Of a stretch of DNA of 45,070 nucleotides, positions 8,942 through 17,782 are shown piece by piece. Position 1 is the stretch's first letter. Every line of letters starts with the position of its first letter. The notes under the pieces were generated by a model. That model ran no database searches. It was not told the DNA's origin and saw nothing but the letters and a program-made list of their open reading frames with translations. The position numbers were made by a program, and so were the translations under genes. The DNA is from an uncultured Pelagibacteraceae bacterium (GTDB lineage Bacteria > Pseudomonadota > Alphaproteobacteria > Pelagibacterales > Pelagibacteraceae), in NCBI GenBank assembly GCA_902524995.1, contig CABZFJ010000007.1, positions 1 to 45,070 on the forward strand, in the 5' to 3' direction.

Positions 8942-10444
8942 ATGATTATACATATTGTAAAAGTTTATCCATCAAAAAAAAAATTACCAAAAAAGAGACA
9001 GCTTGCTTGGAAAATAGCAGAGATAGCAAGTGATAATGCTAAATTAAATAAAAATTCAATAGAAATGGTTATTAATAGAATTATTGATAACGCTTCTGTT
9101 GCTATAGCCTCCTTAAATAGAAGACCAGTAATTTCAGCAAGAGAAATGGCGAAAAAACATGTTAGAAAAAAAGGAGCTAATCTGTTCGGCATGAATTCAA
9201 AACTTAAATTTGATTGTGAATGGGTTGCTTGGGCAAATGGAACTGCTGTTAGAGAATTAGATTTTCATGATACATTTCTAGCAGCTGATTATAGCCATCC
9301 TGGTGATAACATTCCTGCCCTATTAGCAGTAGCGCAACAATTAAAAAAAAATGGAAATGATTTATTAAGAGGAATTATAACTGCATATGAAGTTCAAGTT
9401 AATCTTGTAAAAGCAATTTGTCTTCATAAACATAAAGTTGATCATATCGCTCACTTGGGACCAAGTGTTGCCGCTGGTATTGGATCAATGTTAAAATTAA
9501 ATACAGATACTATTTATCAAGCTGTTCAACAAGCATTACATGTGAGTGTTTCAACAAGACAATCAAGAAAAGGTGAGATTTCAAGTTGGAAAGCATATGC
9601 TCCAGCTCATGCAGGAAAATTAGCAATTGAAGCTGTTGATAGAACGATGAGAGGTGAAGGAGCCCCAAGTCCTATTTACGAAGGAGAAGATAGTGTGATA
9701 GCAAGAATATTAGATGGAAAAAATGCTAGATATTTTGTTCCTTTACCAAAAAAAAACGAAGAAAAGAAAGCCATTTTAGAAACATATACAAAAGAATATT
9801 CTGCTGAATATCAAGCTCAAGCATTAATTGATATTGCAAAAGCACTTAATAAAAAAATTGATAATTTAAATACAATTAAGAAAATAGATATATATACAAG
9901 TCATCATACGCATTATGTAATAGGGACTGGAGCTAATGACCCACAAAAAATGGATCCAAATGCAAGTAGAGAAACATTAGATCACTCAATAATGTATATA
10001 TTTGCAGTAGCTTTAGAAGATGCAGATTGGCATCATGTAAAGTCTTATACTAAACAGAGGGCTAACAAAAAAAGTACAGTTAAAATATGGAGATCCATTA
10101 AAACTCATGAGGATAAGAAATGGACGAAGAAATATCACGATCCTGATCCAAAAAAGAAATCTTTTGGTGCAAGAGTTGTAGTGACATTAAATAATGGAAA
10201 AAAAATTATTGAGGAATTAGAAAGAGCAGATGCTCATCCTTACGGTAAAAGACCTTTTGAAAGGATAGATTATATAAATAAATTTAAAATTTTAACAGAA
10301 AATATTATAACTAAAAAAGAAAGTGATAGATTTTTAAAAGATGTTCAAAATTTAAAAAAATTAAAAAATAATCAGCTTACAAAACTAAATATTGAAGTAA
10401 GTAGGAGATATTTAAGATCGAATAATAAAAAAGGAATATTTTAA
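8942..10444 (+). CDS. prpD: 2-methylcitrate dehydratase
   Basis: A 500-residue member of the MmgE/PrpD family that dehydrates 2-methylcitrate in the methylcitrate cycle. Family features are [25 protein letters not shown] near residues 98-122 (written here only by its ends: Asp-rich loop then His-Pro), [24 protein letters not shown] and a C-terminal lid domain. The N-terminal start [11 protein letters not shown] followed by [15 protein letters not shown] fits bacterial PrpD proteins and supports the chosen ATG. It is the first gene of prpD-prpB-prpC, and its TAA overlaps the prpB ATG by one base. The cycle converts propionyl-CoA and oxaloacetate to pyruvate and succinate. No acnD or prpF is seen here, so a general aconitase would have to rehydrate the product. 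Confidence 0.93.
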   Translation: MIIHIVKVYPSKKKLPKKRQLAWKIAEIASDNAKLNKNSIEMVINRIIDNASVAIASLNRRPVISAREMAKKHVRKKGANLFGMNSKLKFDCEWVAWANGTAVRELDFHDTFLAADYSHPGDNIPALLAVAQQLKKNGNDLLRGIITAYEVQVNLVKAICLHKHKVDHIAHLGPSVAAGIGSMLKLNTDTIYQAVQQALHVSVSTRQSRKGEISSWKAYAPAHAGKLAIEAVDRTMRGEGAPSPIYEGEDSVIARILDGKNARYFVPLPKKNEEKKAILETYTKEYSAEYQAQALIDIAKALNKKIDNLNTIKKIDIYTSHHTHYVIGTGANDPQKMDPNASRETLDHSIMYIFAVALEDADWHHVKSYTKQRANKKSTVKIWRSIKTHEDKKWTKKYHDPDPKKKSFGARVVVTLNNGKKIIEELERADAHPYGKRPFERIDYINKFKILTENIITKKESDRFLKDVQNLKKLKNNQLTKLNIEVSRRYLRSNNKKGIF

Positions 10445-11340
10445 TGCATTTTGTGGATAAGAAACCTGAAGAGAAAAGAATTGATTTAGATAATAAACTA
10501 AAATCTAATAAAATTTTAAGAATACCTGGTGCATATAATCCATTAACAGCCAAAGTTATTGAAGAGATTGGATATGATGGAGTTTATGTATCTGGAGGTG
10601 TTATGTCTAATGATTTGGGTTATCCAGATATTGGACTAACAACACTTAGTGATGTAAGTAATAGATCTAAACAAATTGCAAGAGTAACTAATCTTCCAAC
10701 TATTGTTGATGTTGATACCGGTTTTAAGTCATGTAAAGACACAGTAAGCACATTTGAAGAATTTGGAATATCTGCAATTCATTTAGAAGATCAAATAACA
10801 CAAAAAAGATGTGGTCATTTAGATAATAAAGAGTTGATATCAAAAGAAGAAATGACAAAAAAAATTAAAGAATGTGTAGATGCAAGGTCAGATAAAAACT
10901 TTAAAATTATTGCACGTTCTGATGCTAAAAGTGTAGAAGGTATTGATAAAATGATTGACCGTTGTAAATCATATATAGATGCTGGTGCTGAAATTGTATT
11001 TCCTGAAGCTTTAAAAGATGAAACAGAATTTGAAAAGGTTAGAAAATCATTAGATTCTTATCTTTTGGCTAATATGACTGAATTTGGAAAATCAAAATTA
11101 CTTGATTTTAAACGATTAGAGGAGCTTGGATATAATATTGTAATATACCCCGTTACAACGCAAAGACTAGCAATGAAAAGTGTTGAGGACGGTTTACGTG
11201 CCATTTTTGCTGATGGACATCAAAATAATATTATAGATAAGATGCAAACGAGAAAAAGATTATACGATCTAGTAGAATATGAAAAATATAATTCGCTAGA
11301 TGAAAAAATATATAATTTTAGTACTGAAGGACATGAATAA
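10444..11340 (+). CDS. prpB: 2-methylisocitrate lyase
   Basis: A 298-residue member of the isocitrate lyase / PEP mutase superfamily that cleaves 2-methylisocitrate to pyruvate and succinate. The catalytic loop motif of the family, K-[KR]-C-G-H, is KRCGH at residues 121-125, and the metal-binding VDVDTGF is at 88-94. The N-terminal IPGAYNPLTAKVIEEIGYDG fits PrpB-like lyases, and the short length separates it from true isocitrate lyase. Its ATG reuses the last A of the prpD stop codon (TAATG), with an AAGGAA ribosome binding site seven bases upstream. The prpC start overlaps its own stop in the same way. Position between prpD and prpC makes the methylcitrate role the natural reading. Confidence 0.93.
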   Translation: MHFVDKKPEEKRIDLDNKLKSNKILRIPGAYNPLTAKVIEEIGYDGVYVSGGVMSNDLGYPDIGLTTLSDVSNRSKQIARVTNLPTIVDVDTGFKSCKDTVSTFEEFGISAIHLEDQITQKRCGHLDNKELISKEEMTKKIKECVDARSDKNFKIIARSDAKSVEGIDKMIDRCKSYIDAGAEIVFPEALKDETEFEKVRKSLDSYLLANMTEFGKSKLLDFKRLEELGYNIVIYPVTTQRLAMKSVEDGLRAIFADGHQNNIIDKMQTRKRLYDLVEYEKYNSLDEKIYNFSTEGHE

Positions 11341-12464
11341 TGAGTGATGAAGTAAAAAAAGGTCTACTAGGGATAGTCGTTGATGAAACAGAAGTTTCCA
11401 AAGTTATGCCTGAAATTAATTCATTAACCTATAGAGGTTATGCAGTCCAAGATCTTTGTGAATTTTGTAGATTTGAAGAAGCCGCATATTTAATCTTAAA
11501 AGGAGATTTACCTAATACAATTGAACTTAGACAATTTGAGAAAATTGAAAAAGGACAAAGAGATTTATCAAAAAATCTTTATGAAATAATCAAGCATATG
11601 CCAAAAAAGTCTCATCCAATGGATGTGGCTAGAACAGCTGTTAGTGTTATGGGATTAGAAGATAAAGAGACAACAGATAATTCACAAGAGGCAAACACAA
11701 GAAAAGCTTTGAGAATCTTAGCTAAAACACCAACAGCTTTAGCAGCCTTTTATAGAATTAGAAAAGGTAAAAAAATTATAAAGCCAAAGAAAGAATTAAC
11801 CTTTGCAGAAAATTTTTTCTATATGTGTTTTGGAAAAGTCCCACAAAAAGAAATTGTAAAAGCCTTCGATGTATCATTAATTTTATACGCAGAACATAGT
11901 TTTAATGTTTCAACTTTCACTGCCAGAACAATAACAAGTAGTTTATCTGATATTCATGGTGCGATAACAGGAGCTATAGCAAGTTTAAAAGGACCGCTAC
12001 ACGGTGGAGCAAATGAAGAGGTTATGCATATGATGAATAAAATAAAAAAACCTGAAAAGGCTCTCAAATGGATTAAAAATGCACTTAAGAATAAAGAAGT
12101 AGTTATGGGATTTGGACATAGAGTTTATAAAAGTGGGGATTCCCGAGTACCGACAATGAAAAGTTATTTTGAAAAAGTGTGTAAGATTAAGAAAAACAAA
12201 AAATTTATGAAAATTTATGAAATTGTTGAAAAAGAAATGATAGACAAAAAAAATATACACCCAAATGTTGACTATCCTACTGGTCCGACTTACCACTTAA
12301 TGGGTTTTGATACCGACTTCTTTACTCCAATATTTGTTATTTCAAGAATTACAGGTTGGTCAGCTCACATAATGGAGCAACATGCATCAAATAAGCTGAT
12401 AAGACCTTTAGCTAAATACAAAGGTAATAAGCATAGGCAAGTTATGCTTTTAAATCAAAGATAA
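11340..12464 (+). CDS. prpC: 2-methylcitrate synthase
   Basis: The protein (374 residues) is a short-form citrate synthase family member, condensing propionyl-CoA with oxaloacetate. The catalytic residues of citrate synthases are present: His221 in GPLHGGANEE, His260 in GFGHRVYK and Asp311 in NVDYPTG. The 374-residue length, starting LLGIVVDETEVSKV, fits the PrpC/short type rather than the 430-residue housekeeping GltA. It completes prpDBC, with a TAATG overlap to prpB and a GAAGGA ribosome binding site inside the prpB 3' end. Housekeeping citrate synthase activity cannot be excluded from sequence alone; the operon decides the call. Confidence 0.92.
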   Translation: MSDEVKKGLLGIVVDETEVSKVMPEINSLTYRGYAVQDLCEFCRFEEAAYLILKGDLPNTIELRQFEKIEKGQRDLSKNLYEIIKHMPKKSHPMDVARTAVSVMGLEDKETTDNSQEANTRKALRILAKTPTALAAFYRIRKGKKIIKPKKELTFAENFFYMCFGKVPQKEIVKAFDVSLILYAEHSFNVSTFTARTITSSLSDIHGAITGAIASLKGPLHGGANEEVMHMMNKIKKPEKALKWIKNALKNKEVVMGFGHRVYKSGDSRVPTMKSYFEKVCKIKKNKKFMKIYEIVEKEMIDKKNIHPNVDYPTGPTYHLMGFDTDFFTPIFVISRITGWSAHIMEQHASNKLIRPLAKYKGNKHRQVMLLNQR

Positions 12465-12486
12465 GTCTATTTTAGTTTTAAAGATA

Positions 12487-13257
12487 ATGTATAGTTTTAA
12501 TAGGATTAATAAACTTAGCTTAAAAGTATATATCTCATGGTCTATTCATTTATTGACGTGTTCAGGTTTAGTAGCAGGTTTTTTATCACTAATAAATGTT
12601 TTTGAAAATAATCAAGCAGGTGCATTTCTTTGGCTAGGAGTGGCATTAATTATTGATGCAATTGATGGATCACTTGCAAGGAAATTTGAAGTTGCAAAGA
12701 ATGTTAAAAATATTGATGGTAAAATGCTTGATAGTGTTATTGATTTTTTCAATTACATAATAATCCCATCAGTAATGATATATTGGTTCGATATTGTTCC
12801 TATGTATTTTGAAATAGTTATACCTTTAATCATTCTTGTTATATCTGCAATTTCTTATTCTAATAACAATTTAATGAGTTCAGAAAATTTTTACAAAGGC
12901 TTTCCTTGCATTTGGAATATTCTCTTACTTTATATTTATTTTTTTGATTTTAACCCTATAGCAAACTTATTTTTAATTTCATCTTGTATTATACTTAAAT
13001 TTATACCTTTAAAATATGTTCACCCTCTTCGTGTTAAAAAATATAAAATTCAATCTACAATTTTTATGGCTTTATGGTTTATTTCAACTCTTAAATTACT
13101 TATAACTTCCATTTATAAATTAGATAATTTGTATGATTATTTAGTCATAATTATTTGGGTCATTTCAAATTTCTATTTTATATCCTTAACAATTTACGAA
13201 TTATTAATTGATATATTTAAAAGCACTTCAATAAAATTGAAAAAACTACAATTTTAA
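12487..13257 (+). CDS. pcs: Phosphatidylcholine synthase
   Basis: A 256-residue, multi-span inner-membrane enzyme of the CDP-alcohol phosphatidyltransferase family. The active-site pattern is D60-G61-x2-A64-R65-x12-G78-x3-D82-x3-D86. The 12-residue spacing between AR and G, together with LDSVIDFFNY, FYKGFPCIWN and YVHPLRV, matches rhizobial Pcs, which joins choline to CDP-diacylglycerol to make phosphatidylcholine in one step. I count about seven or eight hydrophobic spans. Phosphatidylserine synthase is the main alternative, but those conserved Pcs blocks argue against it. The gene lies 22 bp after prpC on the same strand and meets the convergent MmgE/PrpD gene with one base between stop codons. 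Confidence 0.85.
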   Translation: MYSFNRINKLSLKVYISWSIHLLTCSGLVAGFLSLINVFENNQAGAFLWLGVALIIDAIDGSLARKFEVAKNVKNIDGKMLDSVIDFFNYIIIPSVMIYWFDIVPMYFEIVIPLIILVISAISYSNNNLMSSENFYKGFPCIWNILLLYIYFFDFNPIANLFLISSCIILKFIPLKYVHPLRVKKYKIQSTIFMALWFISTLKLLITSIYKLDNLYDYLVIIIWVISNFYFISLTIYELLIDIFKSTSIKLKKLQF

Positions 13258-13258
13258 A

Positions 13259-14686
13259 TCAATACTTAGATAATAATTTTCCTAAAATTCTAATATCTTT
13301 AACTTTCTCTAAATTTCTGACTGTATCAATGATTTTTTTCGACTTTATAGATGGCCACTTAGCAAATTCTGTGCATCCTAAAAATTTATCAGCTACTTCA
13401 TCATATGTCATTGGAATTGCAGGACTTCCTTTGCCAAAATCACCTCTGCCAGATATTCTTTTTCCATTTTTTAAATAGATATCAATAATAGTTGTCATCT
13501 TATCGTAACCAGCAGTTTCGGCTATTTTATTTTTATAGAAATTAACTTTTTTAAGCATTTGTTGTACATCTGGTTTATTAATTCTCTTATCTTGGTATTC
13601 TGGTATGTAAGCTCTTCTATCCATTAACAATATTGCCATTGAATATTCCATACTAAACTTTGCTTGAAATTCATTTTTTGGTCTATGATGTATTAGAGCG
13701 TTTTGCATATTATGATTTGTGCCTACATCAATCTTTAAAACTTGCTCAGGTTTAATATCGAATTTTTTTATTAACTCTAGCATTTTAGTCATTCCAGGAT
13801 GAGTTAACGATCCACAAGGATGTGGTTTAATAGAAATTCCAGGTGATTTAAAAGTCCATGGTCTTCCAAGCTTACCCTTCAAAGAATTAATATTATATCC
13901 TCCTCCATGTGCCTGAAAAAAACCTCTTGGAGATTCTAAAATTTTATCAGTAGATGACCATCCGTATCTTACTAGATCACACGCTATAACTCCGCTTTCT
14001 GCAGCTCTACCTGCATGCAGTGGTTTAGTCATTGTTCCAAAGTTTTCTCTTAGACCTGCGCTAAGGGATGCGGCAATACCTAAAGATTTTACAATTTTAT
14101 TTAAATCATATTTTCTTATTTTAGCTGCTGCAGAAGCTGACGCAAATGTTCCACAAGTAGCTGTTGAATGAAATCCATGCTGATAATGACGTGGAGACAT
14201 GGCTTCTGAGATTTTGCATTCAACATCAACACCTATTAAATATGAATTTAGAAAGTCTTTTCCATTTATTTTATTAACCTCTCCTTCAGCAAAAGCACTA
14301 GGCAAACAAGGGGCCGTTGGATGTGTTAAAAGACCATAAACTCTATCTTTTGCTACTGCTAATTGTGTATCATCATAATCATCAGAATGTATTCCAACAC
14401 CATTTGCTAACGCTGCAAAGTTAGTAGGTACTTTCATTTTAGATCCTATAACAGTTGCTTTTCCTTTAGCTGAACTTTTTTTTATATGTGCAAATAAGTA
14501 GTTGCCAGTTCTTGCAACCGAACCTGATAATGCTAGACCGAAACCATCTAAAATATGTTTTTTTGCTAATTCAACTACCTCTTTTGGAATGCTTTTAAAT
14601 TTTGTGTTGTATACAAAGTTTGCAACATATTTTGTTAAGTCCTTCCCTCTCTTAGATTTAATATTTGGTGTAAAAGCTTTGGTCAT
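13259..14686 (-). CDS. MmgE/PrpD-family enzyme linked to a tripartite tricarboxylate transporter
   Basis: A 475-residue MmgE/PrpD family protein, clearly distinct from the PrpD encoded at 8942-10444. It keeps the residues that line the family's active site: the HSDDYDDT loop (about 99-106), THPTAPCLPS (about 121-130), HGFHSTATCG (about 169-178), TKPLHAGRAAESG and IKPHPCGSLTHPG. The family includes methylcitrate dehydratase, cis-aconitate decarboxylase and iminodisuccinate epimerase, so the enzyme probably dehydrates, decarboxylates or epimerises a di- or tricarboxylate. Its start shares one base with the tctA stop (TAATG), making it the fourth gene of tctC-tctB-tctA. That placement suggests it acts first on the imported compound. 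I cannot name the substrate. Confidence 0.85.
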   Translation of the reverse strand: MTKAFTPNIKSKRGKDLTKYVANFVYNTKFKSIPKEVVELAKKHILDGFGLALSGSVARTGNYLFAHIKKSSAKGKATVIGSKMKVPTNFAALANGVGIHSDDYDDTQLAVAKDRVYGLLTHPTAPCLPSAFAEGEVNKINGKDFLNSYLIGVDVECKISEAMSPRHYQHGFHSTATCGTFASASAAAKIRKYDLNKIVKSLGIAASLSAGLRENFGTMTKPLHAGRAAESGVIACDLVRYGWSSTDKILESPRGFFQAHGGGYNINSLKGKLGRPWTFKSPGISIKPHPCGSLTHPGMTKMLELIKKFDIKPEQVLKIDVGTNHNMQNALIHHRPKNEFQAKFSMEYSMAILLMDRRAYIPEYQDKRINKPDVQQMLKKVNFYKNKIAETAGYDKMTTIIDIYLKNGKRISGRGDFGKGSPAIPMTYDEVADKFLGCTEFAKWPSIKSKKIIDTVRNLEKVKDIRILGKLLSKY

Positions 14687-16158
14687 TATTTTCCTTTCAT
14701 TATTAGATTTTTAATTGGTCTGTAAAATAAACTTAAAAAAGTTAATGCAAAAAATACGAGCACTATTGGTCTTGTGAAAAACATAAATATATTTTGATCA
14801 AAAATTATTATTGACTGAGCTAGTGAATTTTCAACTAATTCTCCAAGCACAATACCCATTATTATTGGTGCAGGAGAAAAACCATATCTTCTTAAAAAGA
14901 AGCCAGCTACACCTGAAATTAACATAATATAAACATCAACCATTGATTGAGATAAACCATAAGATCCAACCAAGCAAAAAACAAAAACTGACGGCCATAA
15001 ATAACCTCTTGGTATTAATGATATTCTTGAAAATATTTTTGCTCCAAGTAGTCCAAAAATTAAAAATATAAAGTTAGCCAATAACATTCCATAAAAAATT
15101 GTGTACAAAAGATCAGGTTGCTGTTCAAAGAGATAAGGGCCAGCTCTTAAACCATGAATTTGAAAACCACCTAAAATCACTGCTGTTGTTGCAGAGCCTG
15201 GAATACCTAAAGCGAGAGTTGGTATCATAGCTCCACCGGTTGCAGCATTATTTGCCGACTCTGGTGCAGCAACACCTTCTATTTCACCTTTGCCAAAATT
15301 ATCCTTATTTTTAGACCATCTTCTGGCTTCATTATATCCAATCATTGCACTAACCGTTCCTCCCTCAGCAGGAAGAATACCAATAAATGTTCCAATACCT
15401 GAAGATCTTAGAATTGTCTTTGCGCAATTTTTAAATTCTGAAATTGAGGGAAGTTTAATTGCTGAAAATTTAATCCTCTCTAATAGTAATTCACTTTTAG
15501 ATGCTTGAACCAAAATCTCAGACATTGCAAATAAACCTATTAAGACTGGAACAAAACTTATTCCTTCAAATAATTCTGCTACTCCAAATGTAAACCTTGA
15601 TACACCAGTTGTTAAATGAACTCCTATTGTTGCAACAAACAAACCAATTAAACCACCAATTAAATTTTTTACAGGGGATTTTGAACTAATTGATGCAAGC
15701 ATGGATAATCCAAATATTGCTAGTGCAAAATACTCTGGCGGACCAAACTTATATGCAATTCTAGCTAAAGTTGGAGCGAAAATAATTAATACAATAAGAG
15801 ATAGTATTCCTCCAACCACGCTTGATACAGCTGCCATTCCTAAAGCTCTTCCAGCTTCACCTTTTTGCGCCATTGGAAATCCATCAAATGCAGTAGCAGC
15901 AGCTGGTGGTGCTCCTGGAGCATTGATTAATATTGCAGTTATTGAACCACCAAAAGTGCCACCACAATATAAAGCAGCCATTGCAGCTATTGCTTGGCTT
16001 GGCTCTAAGTAAATTGTAAAAGGTAATAATAATGCAATTGCCATACCTGAACTAAGTCCTGGTAGCGCTCCTATTAAAACTCCTACAATTGTAGAACCTA
16101 AAATTAGACCAAATGTTGTATAATTTAAAATTAAAGAAATATTAGACAAAAAATCCAT
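14686..16158 (-). CDS. tctA: Tripartite tricarboxylate transporter large membrane subunit TctA
   Basis: A 490-residue polytopic inner-membrane protein with roughly a dozen hydrophobic spans, the ion-coupled translocating subunit of a binding-protein-dependent secondary transporter. Family signatures are GALPGLSSGMAIALLLPFT near residue 31, GGTFGGSITAILINAPGAP near 66, TAFDGFPMAQKGEAGRALG near 88, and AAPESANNAATGGAMIPTL in the second half; the near repetition of the Pro-Gly motifs reflects the internal duplication of TctA. Its ATG overlaps the tctB stop by one base (TAATG), and the MmgE/PrpD gene starts on its own stop. A second, diverged copy is at 39913-41412. Confidence 0.95.
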   Translation of the reverse strand: MDFLSNISLILNYTTFGLILGSTIVGVLIGALPGLSSGMAIALLLPFTIYLEPSQAIAAMAALYCGGTFGGSITAILINAPGAPPAAATAFDGFPMAQKGEAGRALGMAAVSSVVGGILSLIVLIIFAPTLARIAYKFGPPEYFALAIFGLSMLASISSKSPVKNLIGGLIGLFVATIGVHLTTGVSRFTFGVAELFEGISFVPVLIGLFAMSEILVQASKSELLLERIKFSAIKLPSISEFKNCAKTILRSSGIGTFIGILPAEGGTVSAMIGYNEARRWSKNKDNFGKGEIEGVAAPESANNAATGGAMIPTLALGIPGSATTAVILGGFQIHGLRAGPYLFEQQPDLLYTIFYGMLLANFIFLIFGLLGAKIFSRISLIPRGYLWPSVFVFCLVGSYGLSQSMVDVYIMLISGVAGFFLRRYGFSPAPIIMGIVLGELVENSLAQSIIIFDQNIFMFFTRPIVLVFFALTFLSLFYRPIKNLIMKGK

Positions 16159-16622
16159 TAGTAGAAATTCCTTATTATGAATTCCTCAAGAATTCCTTGT
16201 GGAAATTTTAGTTGTAGAACTAATGTAAAAAAAACAAATACAAATATAGATATTACAAGGGAATAAAAAAATATTTTTATATAATCTTTCCTTTGCCATA
16301 AAATTGGCATTAAAAGTGTGTATAAAAATATAGAGATAAAAAAACCTAATTTATCTGCTATCAAAACTATAAAAAGAGTATAACCAAATGTAATAAAAGC
16401 GTTTCTTCTTATTAGTTCTTTTGTTTCAGACTTTAACTTCTTATTTTGTACTAACTGAAATACAGACAGAAAAATTATTAATGAAAAAATTAATCTAGGC
16501 ATCATTGTAGGTTGCATACCTTGTGCCAATATTTCTGGTACTTCATCAAATGTGAAAGTATATGCAAACAATGCAACAGAAATAATAATTATTACACTAA
16601 GAATTTTTATATCTTTTATCAT
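16158..16622 (-). CDS. tctB: Tripartite tricarboxylate transporter small membrane subunit TctB
   Basis: A 154-residue protein with about four hydrophobic segments (near residues 8-25, 43-60, 75-100 and 108-138), the size and topology of the poorly conserved TctB subunit. Identification rests mainly on position between tctC and tctA. The ATG lies 46 bp after the tctC stop, behind a GC-rich stem-loop at 16635-16653, and no clear ribosome binding site precedes it. That arrangement would lower its yield relative to the binding protein. Confidence 0.85.
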   Translation of the reverse strand: MIKDIKILSVIIIISVALFAYTFTFDEVPEILAQGMQPTMMPRLIFSLIIFLSVFQLVQNKKLKSETKELIRRNAFITFGYTLFIVLIADKLGFFISIFLYTLLMPILWQRKDYIKIFFYSLVISIFVFVFFTLVLQLKFPQGILEEFIIRNFY

Positions 16623-16634
16623 TGTGGCGACTAA

Positions 16635-16653
16635 CGGGGGATCTGCTCCCCCG
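16635..16653 (-). promoter_or_regulatory. Stem-loop between tctC and tctB
   Basis: On the minus strand the sequence CGGGGGAGCAGATCCCCCG forms a perfect 7-bp stem (CGGGGGA/TCCCCCG) with a five-base loop. It stands out in this AT-rich DNA. No U-tract follows, so it is more likely a 3'-end stabiliser or processing barrier that raises tctC mRNA over tctBA than a classical terminator. The function is inferred from position. Confidence 0.65.
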
Positions 16654-16668
16654 CTATTATTTTTGAAT

Positions 16669-17640
16669 TTATTTGGCTAAACCTAAGCTTACTAAAGCTG
16701 CTCGTGCTTCTTTGTAAATAGATTTAATTTCTGCATCCCATGCTGCTGCTCCTGCAACACTAGACGAGTCTAATCCAGCACCTTGTAGGTAGTTTTGATA
16801 AACTGGATGCTTCATAGCTTTTAAGAAACCTTTTTCAAGAGTATTAATAGTTTCTTGTGGTGTTCCTTTAAGAACAACTACACCTCTAACTGTAGCAAAT
16901 GATGCGTTGATCCCCTTCTCTTTTAAAGTTGGAGTATCTGGTAAAGCTGACATTCTTTGATCAGACATTACAGCTAATACTCTTAATTCACCTGCATCTA
17001 ATTGATCTTTACCTTCATCCAAGTTTAATCCAGCTGCTTCTATTTGATTTCCAACCAAGCTAGTCATTATAGCTCCACCACCTTCGAATGGTACAAAAGC
17101 TATTTTTGTTTTTGCTTCTCTTGCAAAGATTAATCCTGAAATATGGTCAACACTTCCGACGTTTGTTCCACCATACTTAATTGGCTTTTTGTTCCCTGCT
17201 TTAATCAAATCTTCAATTGTTTTGTAAGGGCTTTTTGCATTTACAAATATAACAATTGGATCAACTGTTGTTCTTGCAACACCTACAAAGTCATCAATTT
17301 TTAATTCAGCATTTCCTCTAGCCATTCTAAATAAGTGAGTTGGAGTAATTGCTAAAACAGTATGACCGTCTCTTGGCTTTGATTTAACATAAGCCATAGC
17401 TTTATTTCCACTGTCTCCTTTTTTTGGAGTGATGTAAGCATTATTTTTTAAATTTTTTCTTGTTCTAATAAGCAACATTCTTGCAGTTGTATCTGTACCA
17501 CCGCCTAATCCAGCATGTGTTACAACTTCAATTGGTTTTGATGGAAAACCATGGCCATCAGCGACAGCTATATTCCCTAATCCAATAAATGAAGTTACTA
17601 CTAATATTGCACTTAGAAGCAAATTAAACATTTTTTTCAT
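16669..17640 (-). CDS. tctC: Tripartite tricarboxylate transporter substrate-binding protein TctC
   Basis: A periplasmic solute-binding protein of the TctC (Bug) family, 323 residues from the preferred start. The N-terminal MKKMFNLLLSAILVV...NIAVADG is a signal peptide with cleavage near residue 27. FPSKPIEVVTHAGLGGGTDTTAR is replaced here by its key points: the P-x-K-P-I entry and the G-x-G-G-x-x-D-x-x-A-R ligand loop, both typical, and VNAKSPYKTIEDLI and PTLKEKGI follow. A longer frame reaches 17664, but the ATG at 17640 is chosen because AGAGAGGAAATA gives a Shine-Dalgarno site five bases upstream and the signal peptide starts there. The ligand is unknown; the family binds carboxylates. 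It is divergent from the alternative oxidase gene. Confidence 0.93.
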   Translation of the reverse strand: MKKMFNLLLSAILVVTSFIGLGNIAVADGHGFPSKPIEVVTHAGLGGGTDTTARMLLIRTRKNLKNNAYITPKKGDSGNKAMAYVKSKPRDGHTVLAITPTHLFRMARGNAELKIDDFVGVARTTVDPIVIFVNAKSPYKTIEDLIKAGNKKPIKYGGTNVGSVDHISGLIFAREAKTKIAFVPFEGGGAIMTSLVGNQIEAAGLNLDEGKDQLDAGELRVLAVMSDQRMSALPDTPTLKEKGINASFATVRGVVVLKGTPQETINTLEKGFLKAMKHPVYQNYLQGAGLDSSSVAGAAAWDAEIKSIYKEARAALVSLGLAK

Positions 17641-17645
17641 TATTT

Positions 17646-17651
17646 CCTCTC
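17646..17651 (-). promoter_or_regulatory. Ribosome binding site that fixes the tctC start
   Basis: The minus-strand sequence GAGAGG lies five bases before the ATG at 17640. The 18-base block AGAGAGGAAATAATGAAA is identical before the second tctC gene (ATG at 42884), which supports both start choices. Confidence 0.75.
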
Positions 17652-17679
17652 TTAAGTTAATCAAGAATTAAACCAAAGT

Positions 17680-17746
17680 GACCTTCTTAATACAAGGTCT
17701 AATTAACCACACCTATTGGAGTTTTAGAAGATAGGTCTAACTTACC
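17680..17746. promoter_or_regulatory. Repeated operator-like sequences between tctC and the alternative oxidase gene
   Basis: Within the 142-bp divergent gap (17641-17782) there are two imperfect direct repeats, AGGTCTAATTAACC (17695-17708) and AGGTCTAACTTACC (17733-17746), starting 38 bp apart. Both contain a GGT-N7-ACC dyad of the kind often bound by GntR-family regulators. A 6-bp inverted repeat GACCTT/AAGGTC (17680-17685 and 17694-17699) overlaps the first, and ACCTAT/ATAGGT pairs surround the second. They could control tctCBA, the oxidase gene, or both; no regulator gene lies nearby. Confidence 0.4.
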
Positions 17747-17782
17747 TATTTAAAAATATTAAATAATCGCCATATATAACTT

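Noticed and set aside
11997..12296. Open frames antisense to prpC and similar frames inside nrdA, tctA, pgm and others
   Set aside because: They lie wholly inside well-supported genes, have low-complexity or unusual compositions and no recognisable domains; typical shadows of AT-rich coding DNA.
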